This document shows, in pieces, positions 1 through 10,071 of a DNA stretch of 51,367 nucleotides; within the stretch, counting starts at the first letter, position 1, and every line of letters starts with the position of its first letter. The notes beneath the pieces are model-generated. The model saw nothing but the letters and a program-made list of their open reading frames with translations, was not told the DNA's origin and ran no database searches. This DNA comes from an uncultured Microbacterium sp. (GTDB taxonomy: Bacteria > Actinomycetota > Actinomycetes > Actinomycetales > Microbacteriaceae): assembly GCF_947632095.1 (NCBI RefSeq), contig NZ_CANROA010000013.1:1-51367 (forward strand), given 5' to 3'. A program made the position numbers and the translations under genes.

Positions 1-705
1 TGCGCGAAGCTGTCCGACGAGCTCGGCGCAGGTTCGATGACGGGTCTCCCGATCATCGAGACCAAGGCGAACGACGTCTCGGCGTACATCCCGACCAACG
101 TGATCTCGATCACCGACGGCCAGATCTTCCTCCAGTCCGACCTGTTCAACGCCAACCAGCGTCCCGCGGTCGACGTGGGAATCTCGGTCTCGCGAGTCGG
201 TGGCGACGCTCAGGTGAAGTCCATCAAGAAGGTCTCGGGAACGTTGAAGCTCGAGCTCGCTCAGTACCGCTCGCTCGAAGCCTTCGCGATGTTCGCGAGC
301 GACCTCGATGCGGCTTCGCGTCGTCAGCTCGACCGCGGTGCACGTCTGACCGAGCTGCTGAAGCAGCCGCAGTACTCGCCGTACCCCGTCGAGGACCAGG
401 TCGTCTCGATCTGGGCCGGCACGAACGGAAAGCTCGACTCGATCGAGGTCTCTGACGTCCTGCGCTTCGAGCGCGAGCTGCTCGATCACCTGCGTCGCAA
501 CACGCAGATCCTCGACACGCTGCGCGAGACGAACCTTCTCACCGACGACACGGTCGCCGAGCTCGAGAAGCAGGTCGATGCGTTCATCCTCGAATTCCAG
601 AGCGGCTCGGGCGCTGCCCTCGGCGCGCTCGGATCCGAGGAGCACGCAGCTGCCGACGCGGACGACGTGAACCAGGAGAAGATCGTCAAGGGTCGTCGCG
701 CGTAA
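1..705 (+). CDS. atpA: ATP synthase F1 subunit alpha, C-terminal part (gene starts before the window)
   Basis: The reading frame is open from base 1, so only the last ~234 residues are present. They carry the alpha-subunit signature around residues [20 protein letters not shown] and the following [16 protein letters not shown] segment, then the helical C-terminal domain. The alpha subunit forms the alpha3beta3 head of the membrane F1Fo ATP synthase and binds non-catalytic nucleotide. The ATG at position 37 is internal and not a start, because homology continues upstream of it. atpG follows after 20 bp, as expected for the atp operon. The extreme C-terminus is acidic and variable, which is normal for actinobacterial AtpA. 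Confidence 0.97.
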   Translation, partial: CAKLSDELGAGSMTGLPIIETKANDVSAYIPTNVISITDGQIFLQSDLFNANQRPAVDVGISVSRVGGDAQVKSIKKVSGTLKLELAQYRSLEAFAMFASDLDAASRRQLDRGARLTELLKQPQYSPYPVEDQVVSIWAGTNGKLDSIEVSDVLRFERELLDHLRRNTQILDTLRETNLLTDDTVAELEKQVDAFILEFQSGSGAALGALGSEEHAAADADDVNQEKIVKGRRA

Positions 706-725
706 TCGCGTGAGGTACTGAAAAC

Positions 726-1628
726 ATGGGCGCTCAACTCAGGGTCTACAAGCAGAAGATCTCTTCTGCTCAGACGACCAAGAAGATCACGAAGGCGATG
801 GAACTCATCGCGGCTTCGCGCATCCAGAAGGCGATGGCGCGCGTTCGCGCGTCGTCGCCCTTCGCACGGGCCGTGACGCAGGCCGTCTCCGCCGTCGCGA
901 CGCACTCGAACGTCGATCACCCGCTCACCCGCGAGCCCGAGACGATCCGCCGCTCCGCGGTGGTGGTCTTCTCCTCCGACCGCGGTCTGGCTGGTGCGTT
1001 CAACTCGCAGGTTCTCCGAGAGGCGATGGAGCTCGGCGAGCTCATCCGCTCGCAGGGCTCCGAGCCGGTCTACTACCTCGTCGGCCGTAAGGCCGTGGGC
1101 TACTTCCAGTTCCGCAACATCGCGGCTGCTGCGGAGTGGACCGGTGACACCGACACCCCGCAGTTCTCGACGGCCGAGGAGATCTCGGCCGCGCTGCTGG
1201 AAGCCTTCCAGCGCGGGGGCGAGAACGGGGGAGTCGACGAGCTCCACCTCGTCTACAACCGTTTCGTCAGCATGATGACGCAGACGCCGGAGACCGTGCG
1301 CCTGCTTCCGCTGGAGATCGTGGACCACGACGGCGCCGATTCCTCTTCGGCGCCGGTGTACCCGCTCTACGAGTTCGAACCGGATGCCGAGACGGTGCTC
1401 GACGCGATCCTGCCGGTGTATGTCCAGAGCCGGGTCTTCAACGCCCTGCTGCAGTCGTCGGCCGCCAAGCAGGCCGCGACGCAGAAGGCGATGAAGTCCG
1501 CGAGCGACAACGCCGACAAGCTCATCACCGATTACACCCGTCTGCGCAACAACGCGCGTCAGGCGGAGATCACGCAGCAGATCGCTGAGATCGTCGGCGG
1601 TGCCGACGCGCTCTCGTCGAGCAAATAG
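726..1628 (+). CDS. atpG: ATP synthase F1 subunit gamma
   Basis: This 300-residue protein is the rotary central stalk of F1; it couples proton flow through Fo to conformational change in the alpha/beta head. The N-terminal helix begins [20 protein letters not shown] and is followed by [16 protein letters not shown], the conserved gamma-subunit coiled-coil helix. The C-terminal helix (about residues 250-290) contains the MKSASDNA motif that pairs with it inside the head. The central Rossmann-like domain has the usual [12 protein letters not shown] segment. It lies 20 bp after atpA and 23 bp before atpD, so it is cotranscribed with them. Length is typical of actinobacterial gamma subunits, which have a modest insertion. 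Confidence 0.97.
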   Translation: MGAQLRVYKQKISSAQTTKKITKAMELIAASRIQKAMARVRASSPFARAVTQAVSAVATHSNVDHPLTREPETIRRSAVVVFSSDRGLAGAFNSQVLREAMELGELIRSQGSEPVYYLVGRKAVGYFQFRNIAAAAEWTGDTDTPQFSTAEEISAALLEAFQRGGENGGVDELHLVYNRFVSMMTQTPETVRLLPLEIVDHDGADSSSAPVYPLYEFEPDAETVLDAILPVYVQSRVFNALLQSSAAKQAATQKAMKSASDNADKLITDYTRLRNNARQAEITQQIAEIVGGADALSSSK

Positions 1629-1636
1629 ACCATTAA

Positions 1637-3103
<1,467 letters not shown>

Positions 3104-3105
3104 TC

Positions 3106-3366
3106 ATGGCGCTCAACGTCAGCCTCGTCTCCGCGGACGCGGAGGTCTGGACGGGAGAGGCATCGCTCGTCGTCGCCAAGACCGTCGAGGGTGAGATCGG
3201 CATCATGGCCGGCCACGAGCCGGTGCTGGCCATCCTCGCCGAGGGCCAGGTGCGCATCACCCAGGCCGACGGCGCGAAGATCCTCGCCAATGCTCAGGAC
3301 GGGTTCCTCTCCATGGAGGGGGACCAGCTGATGATCGTGGCTGGCCACGCCGCGCTCGTCGCCTGA
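3106..3366 (+). CDS. atpC: ATP synthase F1 subunit epsilon
   Basis: This 86-residue epsilon subunit couples the central stalk to the c-ring and can restrain ATP hydrolysis. The beta-sandwich signature EGEIGIMAGHEPVLAIL is at about residues 28-44. I place the start at ATG 3106, two bases after the atpD stop, because MALNVSLVSAD matches the usual epsilon N-terminus. An upstream ATG at 3073 would only add residues encoded inside atpD. The ribosome binding site (GGAG at about 3091) lies within the last atpD codons, which suggests translational coupling. The protein is short: it has the N-terminal sandwich but almost none of the C-terminal helical hairpin, as in many actinobacteria. Confidence 0.95.
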   Translation: MALNVSLVSADAEVWTGEASLVVAKTVEGEIGIMAGHEPVLAILAEGQVRITQADGAKILANAQDGFLSMEGDQLMIVAGHAALVA

Positions 3367-3389
3367 TCACGATTCATTTCGGACGCGTC

Positions 3390-3432
3390 CGCCTCGTACA
3401 TCGCACCGGTTCCGGTGGGTGTGCCCGAGGCG
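3390..3432 (+). terminator. Hairpin after the atp operon (probable terminator)
   Basis: A two-tier inverted repeat follows atpC. The outer arms CGCCTCG (3390-3396) and CGAGGCG (3426-3432) enclose inner arms CACCGG (3404-3409) and CCGGTG (3412-3417). A separate perfect 10-bp palindrome, GGACGCGTCC, lies just upstream at 3381-3390. There is no T-run, so this is a GC-rich actinobacterial type of stop and the call is moderate. It ends only about 25 bp before the yaaA start. Confidence 0.5.
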
Positions 3433-3457
3433 GGCGCGTTCTTGTCTGTGTGGAGAT

Positions 3458-4201
3458 ATGAGAGTTCTGCTGCCTCCTTCGGAGACCAAGAAGCCCGGGG
3501 GTGCGGGTGCGCCTCTGGCGATAGCCGATCTGGCGCTTCCCGCATTGGGGGAGCAACGGTCGCTGGCCGTTCAAGCGCTGATTGGCTTGTCGGCAGACGC
3601 CGATGCCGCGCAGCGCGTGCTGAAGCTCAGCGCCCGTCAGCTGAGCGGGATCGTCGATAACGCGACTCTGCTCACGTCGCCGACGATGCCGGCGGTCGAC
3701 CGATACACGGGTGTGCTCTACGACGCGCTGGATGCCGTCTCGCTGGGGGAGTCCTCCCGCGCCTGGCTCGGTGAGAACGTCTGGATTCACGCAGCGCCGT
3801 TCGGGCCGATATCGGCCCTGGACGCCATTCCGGCGTACCGTCTTGCTGCCGGAACCTCGGTGCCGGGGATGCCGCCGTTGCGGCGCCACTGGGCGGTTCC
3901 GACCTCGGAAGCGATCGCTCAGGAGAAGCCGTCGTTCGTGCTCGACCTGCGCAGTGAGGCCTATGTGGCGCTCGGGCCGATCCCCGATGGCGTGAGTGCG
4001 ATGTACGTGCGTGTCGTGACCGATCAGGGCAAGGCGCTCAACCACTTCAACAAGAAGTCCAAGGGGCAGCTCGTCCGTGCGCTCGCACAGGATGCGCCCG
4101 ATCTATCGTCCTTCGGGGAGCTCGTGGAATGGTCGGCGATGCGCTCGATCGTTCTTCGCGAGGTGGATGCTCGAACTGCGGAGCTCGTCGTCGGGGAGTG
4201 A
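3458..4201 (+). CDS. yaaA: YaaA family peroxide-stress protein (UPF0246/DUF328)
   Basis: This 247-residue protein begins MRVLLPPSETK, the diagnostic YaaA N-terminus, and retains the C-terminal family motif LNHFNKKSKGQLVR. Family members are linked in E. coli to limiting free iron and oxidative DNA damage during peroxide stress; the biochemical mechanism is a DNA-binding/iron-related role that I cannot read from sequence. I chose ATG 3458, with GGAG at 3452-3455 close upstream, over an earlier in-frame start at 3419 that would add 13 unrelated residues. It lies alone after the ATP synthase operon and before a membrane protein gene on the same strand. Confidence 0.88.
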   Translation: MRVLLPPSETKKPGGAGAPLAIADLALPALGEQRSLAVQALIGLSADADAAQRVLKLSARQLSGIVDNATLLTSPTMPAVDRYTGVLYDALDAVSLGESSRAWLGENVWIHAAPFGPISALDAIPAYRLAAGTSVPGMPPLRRHWAVPTSEAIAQEKPSFVLDLRSEAYVALGPIPDGVSAMYVRVVTDQGKALNHFNKKSKGQLVRALAQDAPDLSSFGELVEWSAMRSIVLREVDARTAELVVGE

Positions 4202-4301
4202 ATCCCAACGCGCCCGGCCTACGAGGGATGCATCGATTTCCCGCGCACGCTAGGGTGTTTCACGCGATGCGAATGGTGTCGCTGACTCCATGGAGGGGCT
4301 A

Positions 4302-5141
4302 ATGGATCCTTACTACTACGACAGCGGTGCCGCGGTCGCCGCGCTCTTCGGGCTGGTGGTCGTCGGCTTTATCCTGGCCATCGCCGGCTACGTCCTGTCT
4401 TCGCTGTTCCTGATGAAGATCTTCGAGAAGGCCGGTGTCACGGGCAAGTGGCGGGCCTGGGTGCCCGTGTACAACTCGATGGTGTTCCTCAAGCTCGGCG
4501 ACCTGAGCCCGTGGCTGATCCTCTACGCCGCGGGTGGTGCGATCGTCCTGAGCTGGATCCCGGTGCTGAACATCTTCGCGGGCCTGTTCTCGCTCGCCGC
4601 GACCGTCGTGATGGTCCTGGCTGCTTACCGCGTGGGCCAGAAGCTCCAGAAGGATGGCGCCTGGGTGGCGCTCTACATCTTCCTGTCGATCGTGTGGCTT
4701 GGTATCGCTGCATTCGACAAGTCGCGCTGGAATCCGCAGATCCAGCCTGCTCCCTGGGCCGGAAACTCCTTCTTCGGTGACAGCACCGACTGGGAAGGCG
4801 TCCCCCGTCAGCCTTCCGCGGCCGCTGCCCCGGGTGCTTATGGCGCCGCTCCCCAGCAGCCCTACGGTCAGCCGCAGGGCTACCCGCAGCAGCCGTACGG
4901 GCAGCAGCCCGGTCACCCGCAGCAGCCGGCTCCTGGCTACCCGCAGCAGCCCTACGGCCAGCAGCCGGGATACCCGCAGCAGCCGGCTCCGGGCTACCAG
5001 CCTCCGGCCGCACCGGTGATGCCGCAGAGCCCGGCGACGCCGCCCGTCCCGCCGGCACCGGCGCCGGCCGCGCCGACGACGCCGACGACGCCTCCGGCTC
5101 CTCCGGCTCCGCCTGCGGACCCGACCCAGCCGCCTGCGTAA
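4302..5141 (+). CDS. Membrane protein with Pro/Gln-rich tandem-repeat tail (DUF5684-like)
   Basis: The 279-residue protein has about four hydrophobic segments in residues 8-145, then a soluble tail of about 130 residues made of Pro, Gln, Gly, Tyr and Ala. The membrane half, with KIFEKAGVTGKWRAWVPVYN and later GQKLQKDGAWVALYIF, resembles the DUF5684/signal-peptidase-associated family common in Actinobacteria; its function is not known. ATG 4302 was chosen because GGAGGGG at 4292-4298 is ideally placed before it; the ATG at 4290 has no such site. A TAGGGT hexamer at 4251-4256 may be its promoter. It is followed by a strong hairpin terminator, so it is probably a single-gene unit. Confidence 0.8.
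   Translation: MDPYYYDSGAAVAALFGLVVVGFILAIAGYVLSSLFLMKIFEKAGVTGKWRAWVPVYNSMVFLKLGDLSPWLILYAAGGAIVLSWIPVLNIFAGLFSLAATVVMVLAAYRVGQKLQKDGAWVALYIFLSIVWLGIAAFDKSRWNPQIQPAPWAGNSFFGDSTDWEGVPRQPSAAAAPGAYGAAPQQPYGQPQGYPQQPYGQQPGHPQQPAPGYPQQPYGQQPGYPQQPAPGYQPPAAPVMPQSPATPPVPPAPAPAAPTTPTTPPAPPAPPADPTQPPA
4855..5000 (+). repeat. In-frame tandem repeat encoding PQQPYGQQPG-type units
   Basis: Five to six imperfect copies of a unit encoding (G)YPQQPYGQQPG or HPQQPAPG lie in the tail of the preceding membrane protein. Units are about 24-36 bp, rich in cagcag and ccgcag. Such low-complexity tracts can vary in length by slippage and are expected to be disordered in the protein. Confidence 0.85.
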
Positions 5142-5151
5142 TCGCATGACA

Positions 5152-5183
5152 GAAGGGCCCTCGGCTTCGATCGAGGGCCCTTC
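5152..5183 (+). terminator. Intrinsic terminator-like hairpin
   Basis: GAAGGGCCCTCG (5152-5163) and CGAGGGCCCTTC (5172-5183) form a perfect 12-bp stem with an 8-base loop, 10 bp after the membrane protein stop. It is followed by gtcgttg rather than a T-run. It separates the membrane protein from the PP2C gene. Confidence 0.8.
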
Positions 5184-5314
5184 GTCGTTGCATCCGTCGA
5201 TACTCCGATAGCGTTGGGGAGTCGGTGCGCTCGCGCGTGCGCCGTACGGTTCCATTACGATGTCTGAGTACCCTGCGGTCATCCCGATCATCCGCAGCCA
5301 TTCCGGAGGCCCCT

Positions 5315-6139
5315 TTGTCTGAGACGACCACGCACACGCACAGCGTCGGCGTCGCCCCCGGCGATGACATCGTGCTCACCTGGGCAGGAGCGACGGATAC
5401 GGGTCGTCGTCGCGAGAACAACCAGGATGCGTTCCTCGCGATGTTTCCACTCTTCATCGTCGCCGATGGGATGGGCGGCCACGCCGGCGGCGAGATCGCC
5501 AGCCAGAGCACCGTCGCGCATCTGCAGCGGATGGTCGAGACCGGTCCGACCACGACGACCGCCATCGAGAATGCTTTGGAGCAGACGGTGGCCGATATCG
5601 CGGCGCACCCGGAGACCACCGATGAAGGCACCGGTACGACTCTCACAGGCGTCTTCCTCGATGCCTCCGGTGATGATGCGCGCTGGATCTCGTTGAACAT
5701 CGGCGATTCGCGCGTCTATCTTCTCCGTGACGGCCGACTCGTGCAGGTCACGACCGACCATTCCGTGGTGCAGGAGCTGATCAGCGCCGGCCGCCTCAGC
5801 CCGGAGGAAGCCGAAGGGCACCCCTACAGCAACGTCATCACCCGTGCGGTCGGCGCCAGCGAGCTCACCCCGCCCGACTACCTGGGCATCGAGGTCCTCG
5901 ACGGAGACAGGTTCGTGATCTGCTCCGATGGCCTCACGAAGGAGCTCACGGACTACGGCATTCAGCATTTCCTGCGCGAGTATGCCGACCCGGCGCAGGC
6001 TGTCGATGCGATGCTCGCCGCTGCTCTGGAGAACGGTGGTCGCGACAATGTGACCATCATCGTGTTGCAGGTCGAGCGCCCCGCTCGTGTCGGGGAAGAG
6101 GACGAGTTCTCCTCCACATCGGAGCACACGACCGAGTAA
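5315..6139 (+). CDS. PP2C-family serine/threonine protein phosphatase
   Basis: This 274-residue soluble phosphatase has all the metal-binding and structural motifs of the PPM/PP2C family: DTGRRRENNQDAFL near residue 30, VADGMGGHAGGE near 52, GTGTTLTGVFL, NIGDSRVYLLRDGRL, VITRAVGA and FVICSDGLTKELTD. It removes phosphate from Ser/Thr in a metal-dependent reaction, typically opposing Hanks-type kinases. None of those kinases is encoded in this window. I place the start at TTG 5315 because GGAGG (5305-5309) is correctly spaced before it and MSETTTHTHS is a natural N-terminus; the in-frame GTG at 5225 is upstream of any support. The EssC-like ATPase gene starts 57 bp later, and the pair may form one functional unit. 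Confidence 0.93.
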   Translation: MSETTTHTHSVGVAPGDDIVLTWAGATDTGRRRENNQDAFLAMFPLFIVADGMGGHAGGEIASQSTVAHLQRMVETGPTTTTAIENALEQTVADIAAHPETTDEGTGTTLTGVFLDASGDDARWISLNIGDSRVYLLRDGRLVQVTTDHSVVQELISAGRLSPEEAEGHPYSNVITRAVGASELTPPDYLGIEVLDGDRFVICSDGLTKELTDYGIQHFLREYADPAQAVDAMLAAALENGGRDNVTIIVLQVERPARVGEEDEFSSTSEHTTE

Positions 6140-6196
6140 GCCGCCCGGCCTGTGGATAGCGGGCTGAAGGGGTTCGTTGTGGCATGCAATGGTGCC

Positions 6197-8965
6197 ATGG
6201 ACTCAGAAACGCTGACGCTTCCGACCGCGCCCGCTGAACCTCGACGGCAGCCGATACCGGTGCTCGCGGCCGTGGTGCCGATCGCCGCGGGAGTCGTGCT
6301 CTGGCTGATCACGGGCTCGATCTTCTCCCTCTGCTTCGCGGCGCTCGGCCCGCTCATGATCGGCGCCTCGCTGCTTGACGGCATGCGGCTGCGTCGTCGT
6401 GACCGTCGGATCGCCGATGAGGAGCAGAAACACGGCTGGGCGCGTGCCGATCAGGAGCTGAGGCGTCGCCATGATCGTGAGAAGCGCGCGCTGCAACGGG
6501 CGCATCCAGACGCGGCAGGGCAGATCCAGGATCCCCCTCTGCGGGATCTGCAACCGGTCGACGAGTCGACGCTGATCGTCTTGGGCGCGGGGATCGTGCC
6601 GAGTCGGTTGCGGGTCACGGGCGACAACGGCGAACTCGCCCGTTCTTTTCAGAAGAGGGCATCGCAGCTTTCCGGGGCTCCGATAACGGCCGCACTCGGT
6701 CGGGGGCTGTGCATTCGGGGCCCGCAACCGGTGGCGCGTGCCGCTGCGCGGGCGCTGCTCGTGCAACTGTGCTTGGCGCACGCGCCCGCGCAACTGGCGA
6801 TCGTCGGGGCGGAGGCGCAGGAGCTGGGCGTGGCCGGTTTTCCGCATGCGGGTCGGGTCAGACGGGGCGCCTGGCGCCTGGGCGTCTCCCTCTCGCCGGA
6901 GCAGGATGTCGAGGCGTCATCCCATCTGCACGTGCGCGCGGCCGATGCGGACGTCCCGGAGGGGATCACGACCGTCCTCGACATCGGGGAACCGGGCAAG
7001 GCCCGCTTGCGGCGCGGCAACGATGTGGTGCACATCGCCGTGGAGTGCCTCTCGGAGGAGCAGGCCCGCGTCGTCGCCGATACGTCGATCGAGCGCGAGG
7101 GTGAAGCGGCGATGCTCCCCGACATGGTGATGCTCGGGGAACTCGCGGCGTCGGCCGGCGACTCGACGTTCGGGCTGCGGGCTCCGATCGGGCGCACGGA
7201 GGCCGGGGATGCGGAGATCGACCTGGTCGAGGACGGACCGCATGCGATCGTCACGGGGATGACCGGATCCGGCAAGAGCGAACTGCTGGTGTCGTGGATC
7301 GCATCGATGGCGCGCGAGCACGGTCCCGACGAGGTGACGTTCGTCCTTGCCGATTTCAAGGGCGGAACGGCGTTCGATCCGCTCCGCGACCTTCCTCACG
7401 TCGCCGCGGTGATCACCGACCTCGACGAGCAGGGAGCGCGTCGGGGCGTGCGGAGCCTGACGGCCGAGCTGCGTCGCCGGGAACGGATCCTGGCGGGCAT
7501 GGGCGCGCGCAACATCGGCGAGGCCGAGGGGCGTATGCCGCGGCTGGTTATCGTCGTCGACGAGTTCGCCGCGCTCATCCAGGAACATCCGGATCTCGCC
7601 GCGGTGTTCACCGACATCGCCGCTCGGGGGCGAGCCCTCGGCATGCATCTCGTGCTGGGAACGCAGCGGGCGTCCGGAGTGATCCGCGATGCTCTCGCAG
7701 CGAACTGCCCGCTGCGATTGAGTCTGCGGGTCACCGATGCTTCGGACAGTCGGCTGGTGATCGGGACGGATGACGCAGCGGAGCTGCCCGGCGGTGCGGC
7801 ATCGCGCGGCCTGGCGTTCCTGCGCCGTCCGCAGGATGCTGCACCGGCGGCCGTGCGCATCGCCTTGACAGGAGCGGGCGATATCCGTGCCATCGCCGGT
7901 CTGTGGGCGGACGCGGGACGTGCCGTCAGCCCCTGGCTGGCGCCGTTGCCGGCTTCGCTTGCCCTCGCGGACCCTCGCGTCGCCCCACGAGATGCGGACA
8001 CGCTCGTCCTCGGGCTCTCCGATGAACCGGACGAGCAACGTCAGACGCCGCTGACGCTGCGTCTGGGCGAGGATCGCGGGCTGGCGGTCATCGGCGGCAG
8101 TGGTTCGGGCCGGACCGCGCTCATCCGTGTCCTCGCCGCGCAGTGCTCCGATGCGCTGTTCGTCCCGGCCGACCCGGAAGCGGCATGGGACACGGTCGAG
8201 GCCCTCGTCGAGCGTCGCACCGTCATGCCCCGGCTGCTGCTGTGCGATGATCTCGATCGCATCGCCGCCGGGTTCCCGCACGACTACGCCGCACTCTTCC
8301 TCGAGCGCTTCGAGACCCTGGTGCGCTCGGCGGGGGCGCACCGAGGGTGCATCGTGATCACCGCATCGCGGCTCGCCGGGGCGGTATCACGGGTCGTCGA
8401 TGCGCTTCCGAATCGGATGCTGTTGCGAACGGGGACCCGGATGGAGCACCTGGCGGCGGGCGGTGACAGCGACGGCTACCTGCGAGACCGGCTCCCCGGA
8501 CGCGCACGAATGGACGAGCGCGAGGTGCAGATCGTGTGGACGGAGCCGGGGCATGCGCCCGAGGCCGGTGCGCCGCCGACGGAAGCATGGGAGCCGTCGG
8601 GGTCACTCATCGGAGTCGTCGCGCCGTCATCGCGCCGCGTGGTCGAGGACCTTCGCCGAACGTATCCGCACACGCACGTGGGTGTGGTCGGCGACCCGGC
8701 GGAGTCGGCGGAGTCGGCGGAGCGGGGGACACCGGGCATCCTCGTCGGCGACGCCGAGAGCTGGCAGCGCAACTGGACTCTGTGGCAGCGCGTTCGCGGC
8801 GAGGGGGAGATGCTGCTCATGGCGGAGTGCACGTCGGAGTTGCGCTCGCTCGCCGGGTACCGGGAGCTGCCGCCATTCGTGCAGACGCACCGGGGCCGTG
8901 CATGGTCGTTCCGCGATGGCGCCGCGCCACGGCGCGTCATCCTCGCGGGTGCCGACGAATCGTGA
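6197..8965 (+). CDS. FtsK/SpoIIIE-domain ATPase, EssC/EccC-like
   Basis: The 922-residue protein has two transmembrane segments at about residues 13-60, then a basic linker and tandem FtsK/SpoIIIE-type domains. The first ATPase domain has an intact P-loop, GMTGSGKSE near residue 354, and Walker B RLVIVVDEF near 449. The second has GGSGSGRTA near residue 632, where the Walker lysine is replaced by arginine, and CDDLD near 680. This layout resembles the motor proteins of type VII secretion (EccC/EssC) but is shorter than the usual ~1300 residues, and I see no WXG100, EccB/D or MycP gene nearby. Start 6197 (MDSETLTL) is preferred; a GTG at 6152 would add 15 residues. It could instead be a DNA or peptide translocase outside T7SS. 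Confidence 0.85.
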   Translation: MDSETLTLPTAPAEPRRQPIPVLAAVVPIAAGVVLWLITGSIFSLCFAALGPLMIGASLLDGMRLRRRDRRIADEEQKHGWARADQELRRRHDREKRALQRAHPDAAGQIQDPPLRDLQPVDESTLIVLGAGIVPSRLRVTGDNGELARSFQKRASQLSGAPITAALGRGLCIRGPQPVARAAARALLVQLCLAHAPAQLAIVGAEAQELGVAGFPHAGRVRRGAWRLGVSLSPEQDVEASSHLHVRAADADVPEGITTVLDIGEPGKARLRRGNDVVHIAVECLSEEQARVVADTSIEREGEAAMLPDMVMLGELAASAGDSTFGLRAPIGRTEAGDAEIDLVEDGPHAIVTGMTGSGKSELLVSWIASMAREHGPDEVTFVLADFKGGTAFDPLRDLPHVAAVITDLDEQGARRGVRSLTAELRRRERILAGMGARNIGEAEGRMPRLVIVVDEFAALIQEHPDLAAVFTDIAARGRALGMHLVLGTQRASGVIRDALAANCPLRLSLRVTDASDSRLVIGTDDAAELPGGAASRGLAFLRRPQDAAPAAVRIALTGAGDIRAIAGLWADAGRAVSPWLAPLPASLALADPRVAPRDADTLVLGLSDEPDEQRQTPLTLRLGEDRGLAVIGGSGSGRTALIRVLAAQCSDALFVPADPEAAWDTVEALVERRTVMPRLLLCDDLDRIAAGFPHDYAALFLERFETLVRSAGAHRGCIVITASRLAGAVSRVVDALPNRMLLRTGTRMEHLAAGGDSDGYLRDRLPGRARMDEREVQIVWTEPGHAPEAGAPPTEAWEPSGSLIGVVAPSSRRVVEDLRRTYPHTHVGVVGDPAESAESAERGTPGILVGDAESWQRNWTLWQRVRGEGEMLLMAECTSELRSLAGYRELPPFVQTHRGRAWSFRDGAAPRRVILAGADES

Positions 8966-9012
8966 GTGCTATCTGCGGGGGACCGGGGAGCCGCGGCCCT
9001 TGTCCACGGACC

Positions 9013-10008
9013 TCAGATGCCGGCGCCAGGGCGGATCGTTCCGACCTCTTCTCCACCGCCGAGCACCGACAGGGGAAGCGCCGCAGCCAGGCGGTTCACG
9101 TCGTCTTCGCTCAGCGCGCCGACCCGGGCCAGCAGGGTCGCCGCGACGATCGTCGAAGCGCGTGCCGAGCCGTCGAGCATCTTCAGAGCCACGGTGGCAC
9201 CATTGGGGGCGACCATGACCATGATTCCCTCGGCTCCGCCCTTGGCGAAGACGTCGAGCGTCTCGATCGCCACGGTGTCGGGCTTGCCGGGCCCTTCGAT
9301 GGTCCACGGGTTCTCCTTGACCATGCGCACGAGTGTCCCGGCCACACGGTGAAGGGCGAAGGGCGAGCGCTCCGAGGCGGAGCCGATTCGATGGATGCCT
9401 CGGGCGAGGCCGGCGAGGGGCATGGCGTGCACCGGCGCGCCGCAGCCGTCGATCGAGGTGTGGGCGATCTTCTCGCCGGTCAGACGCTCGACGACCTCAC
9501 GGATGTGCAGCTGCAGGGGGTGCGCCGCATCGAGGTAACCCTCGGTCGGCCAGCCCGTGGCGACGCAGGCACGGAGCATCGCCGCGTGCTTGCCGGAGCA
9601 GTTCATGCGGATCCGCGCCTTCTCACCGTGCTCGCGAACGAGCTCATCGCGGCTCGCCATGTCGCTGGGCCATGCGGGCGGGCAGGCGAGATCGTCTTCG
9701 GTGAGACCGCCGGCGGTCAGGACATCGCGCACGACGTCCGCGTGGCGCTCGGTGCCGACATGGCTCGCGGTGGCCAGGGCGAGTTCCGCGCCGGTGAGGT
9801 CCGCTCCGGCGGTGATGCATGCGACGGCCTGCAGAGGCTTGAGGCTCGAGCGCGGGAGGATCAGGGCATCGGTGTTCCCCGCACGGAGGACGACGTCGCC
9901 CTCGGGCGAGAGCACGATCGCGGCTCCGGCATGACGGGATTCGACGAATCCGCTTCTTTCGACGACGGCGAGTTCGACAGCATCCGCGACGGTGAGAGTC
10001 TCCAGCAT
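9013..10008 (-). CDS. Asparaginase, L-asparaginase II type (PF06089)
   Basis: This 331-residue protein belongs to the thermolabile L-asparaginase II family found in rhizobia and actinobacteria, which hydrolyses asparagine to aspartate and ammonia. The family landmarks include LPRSSLKPLQA near residue 50, MNCSGKHAAMLRAC near 134 and SIDGCGAPVHAMPL near 185, with conserved Ser, Lys and Cys residues in each. There is no signal peptide, so it is predicted to be cytoplasmic. The start is supported by TAGGCT at 10020-10015 (minus strand), exactly six bases before ATG. It is divergent from the OsmC gene and convergent with the EssC-like ATPase gene, with a 47-bp gap between stops. Confidence 0.9.
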   Translation of the reverse strand: MLETLTVADAVELAVVERSGFVESRHAGAAIVLSPEGDVVLRAGNTDALILPRSSLKPLQAVACITAGADLTGAELALATASHVGTERHADVVRDVLTAGGLTEDDLACPPAWPSDMASRDELVREHGEKARIRMNCSGKHAAMLRACVATGWPTEGYLDAAHPLQLHIREVVERLTGEKIAHTSIDGCGAPVHAMPLAGLARGIHRIGSASERSPFALHRVAGTLVRMVKENPWTIEGPGKPDTVAIETLDVFAKGGAEGIMVMVAPNGATVALKMLDGSARASTIVAATLLARVGALSEDDVNRLAAALPLSVLGGGEEVGTIRPGAGI

Positions 10009-10014
10009 CCGACC

Positions 10015-10065
10015 AGCCTAGCGGCGCTGACCGGCGCACCGGATGACGAGGACGCATGTCAGACT
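10015..10065. promoter_or_regulatory. Divergent leaderless promoters for asparaginase (-) and OsmC (+)
   Basis: On the minus strand TAGGCT (10020-10015) lies six bases before the asparaginase ATG. On the plus strand CAGACT (10060-10065), a near-match lacking only the first T, lies six bases before the OsmC ATG. Confidence 0.65.
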
Positions 10066-10071
10066 GGCGAC

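Noticed and set aside
3540..3660. Plus-strand frame at 3415-3660 as a separate gene
   Set aside because: It overlaps yaaA in another frame and has no homology.
5225..5314. Upstream extension of the PP2C gene from GTG 5225
   Set aside because: The extra 30 residues are Arg/Ser-rich and lie before the well-placed GGAGG site at 5305.
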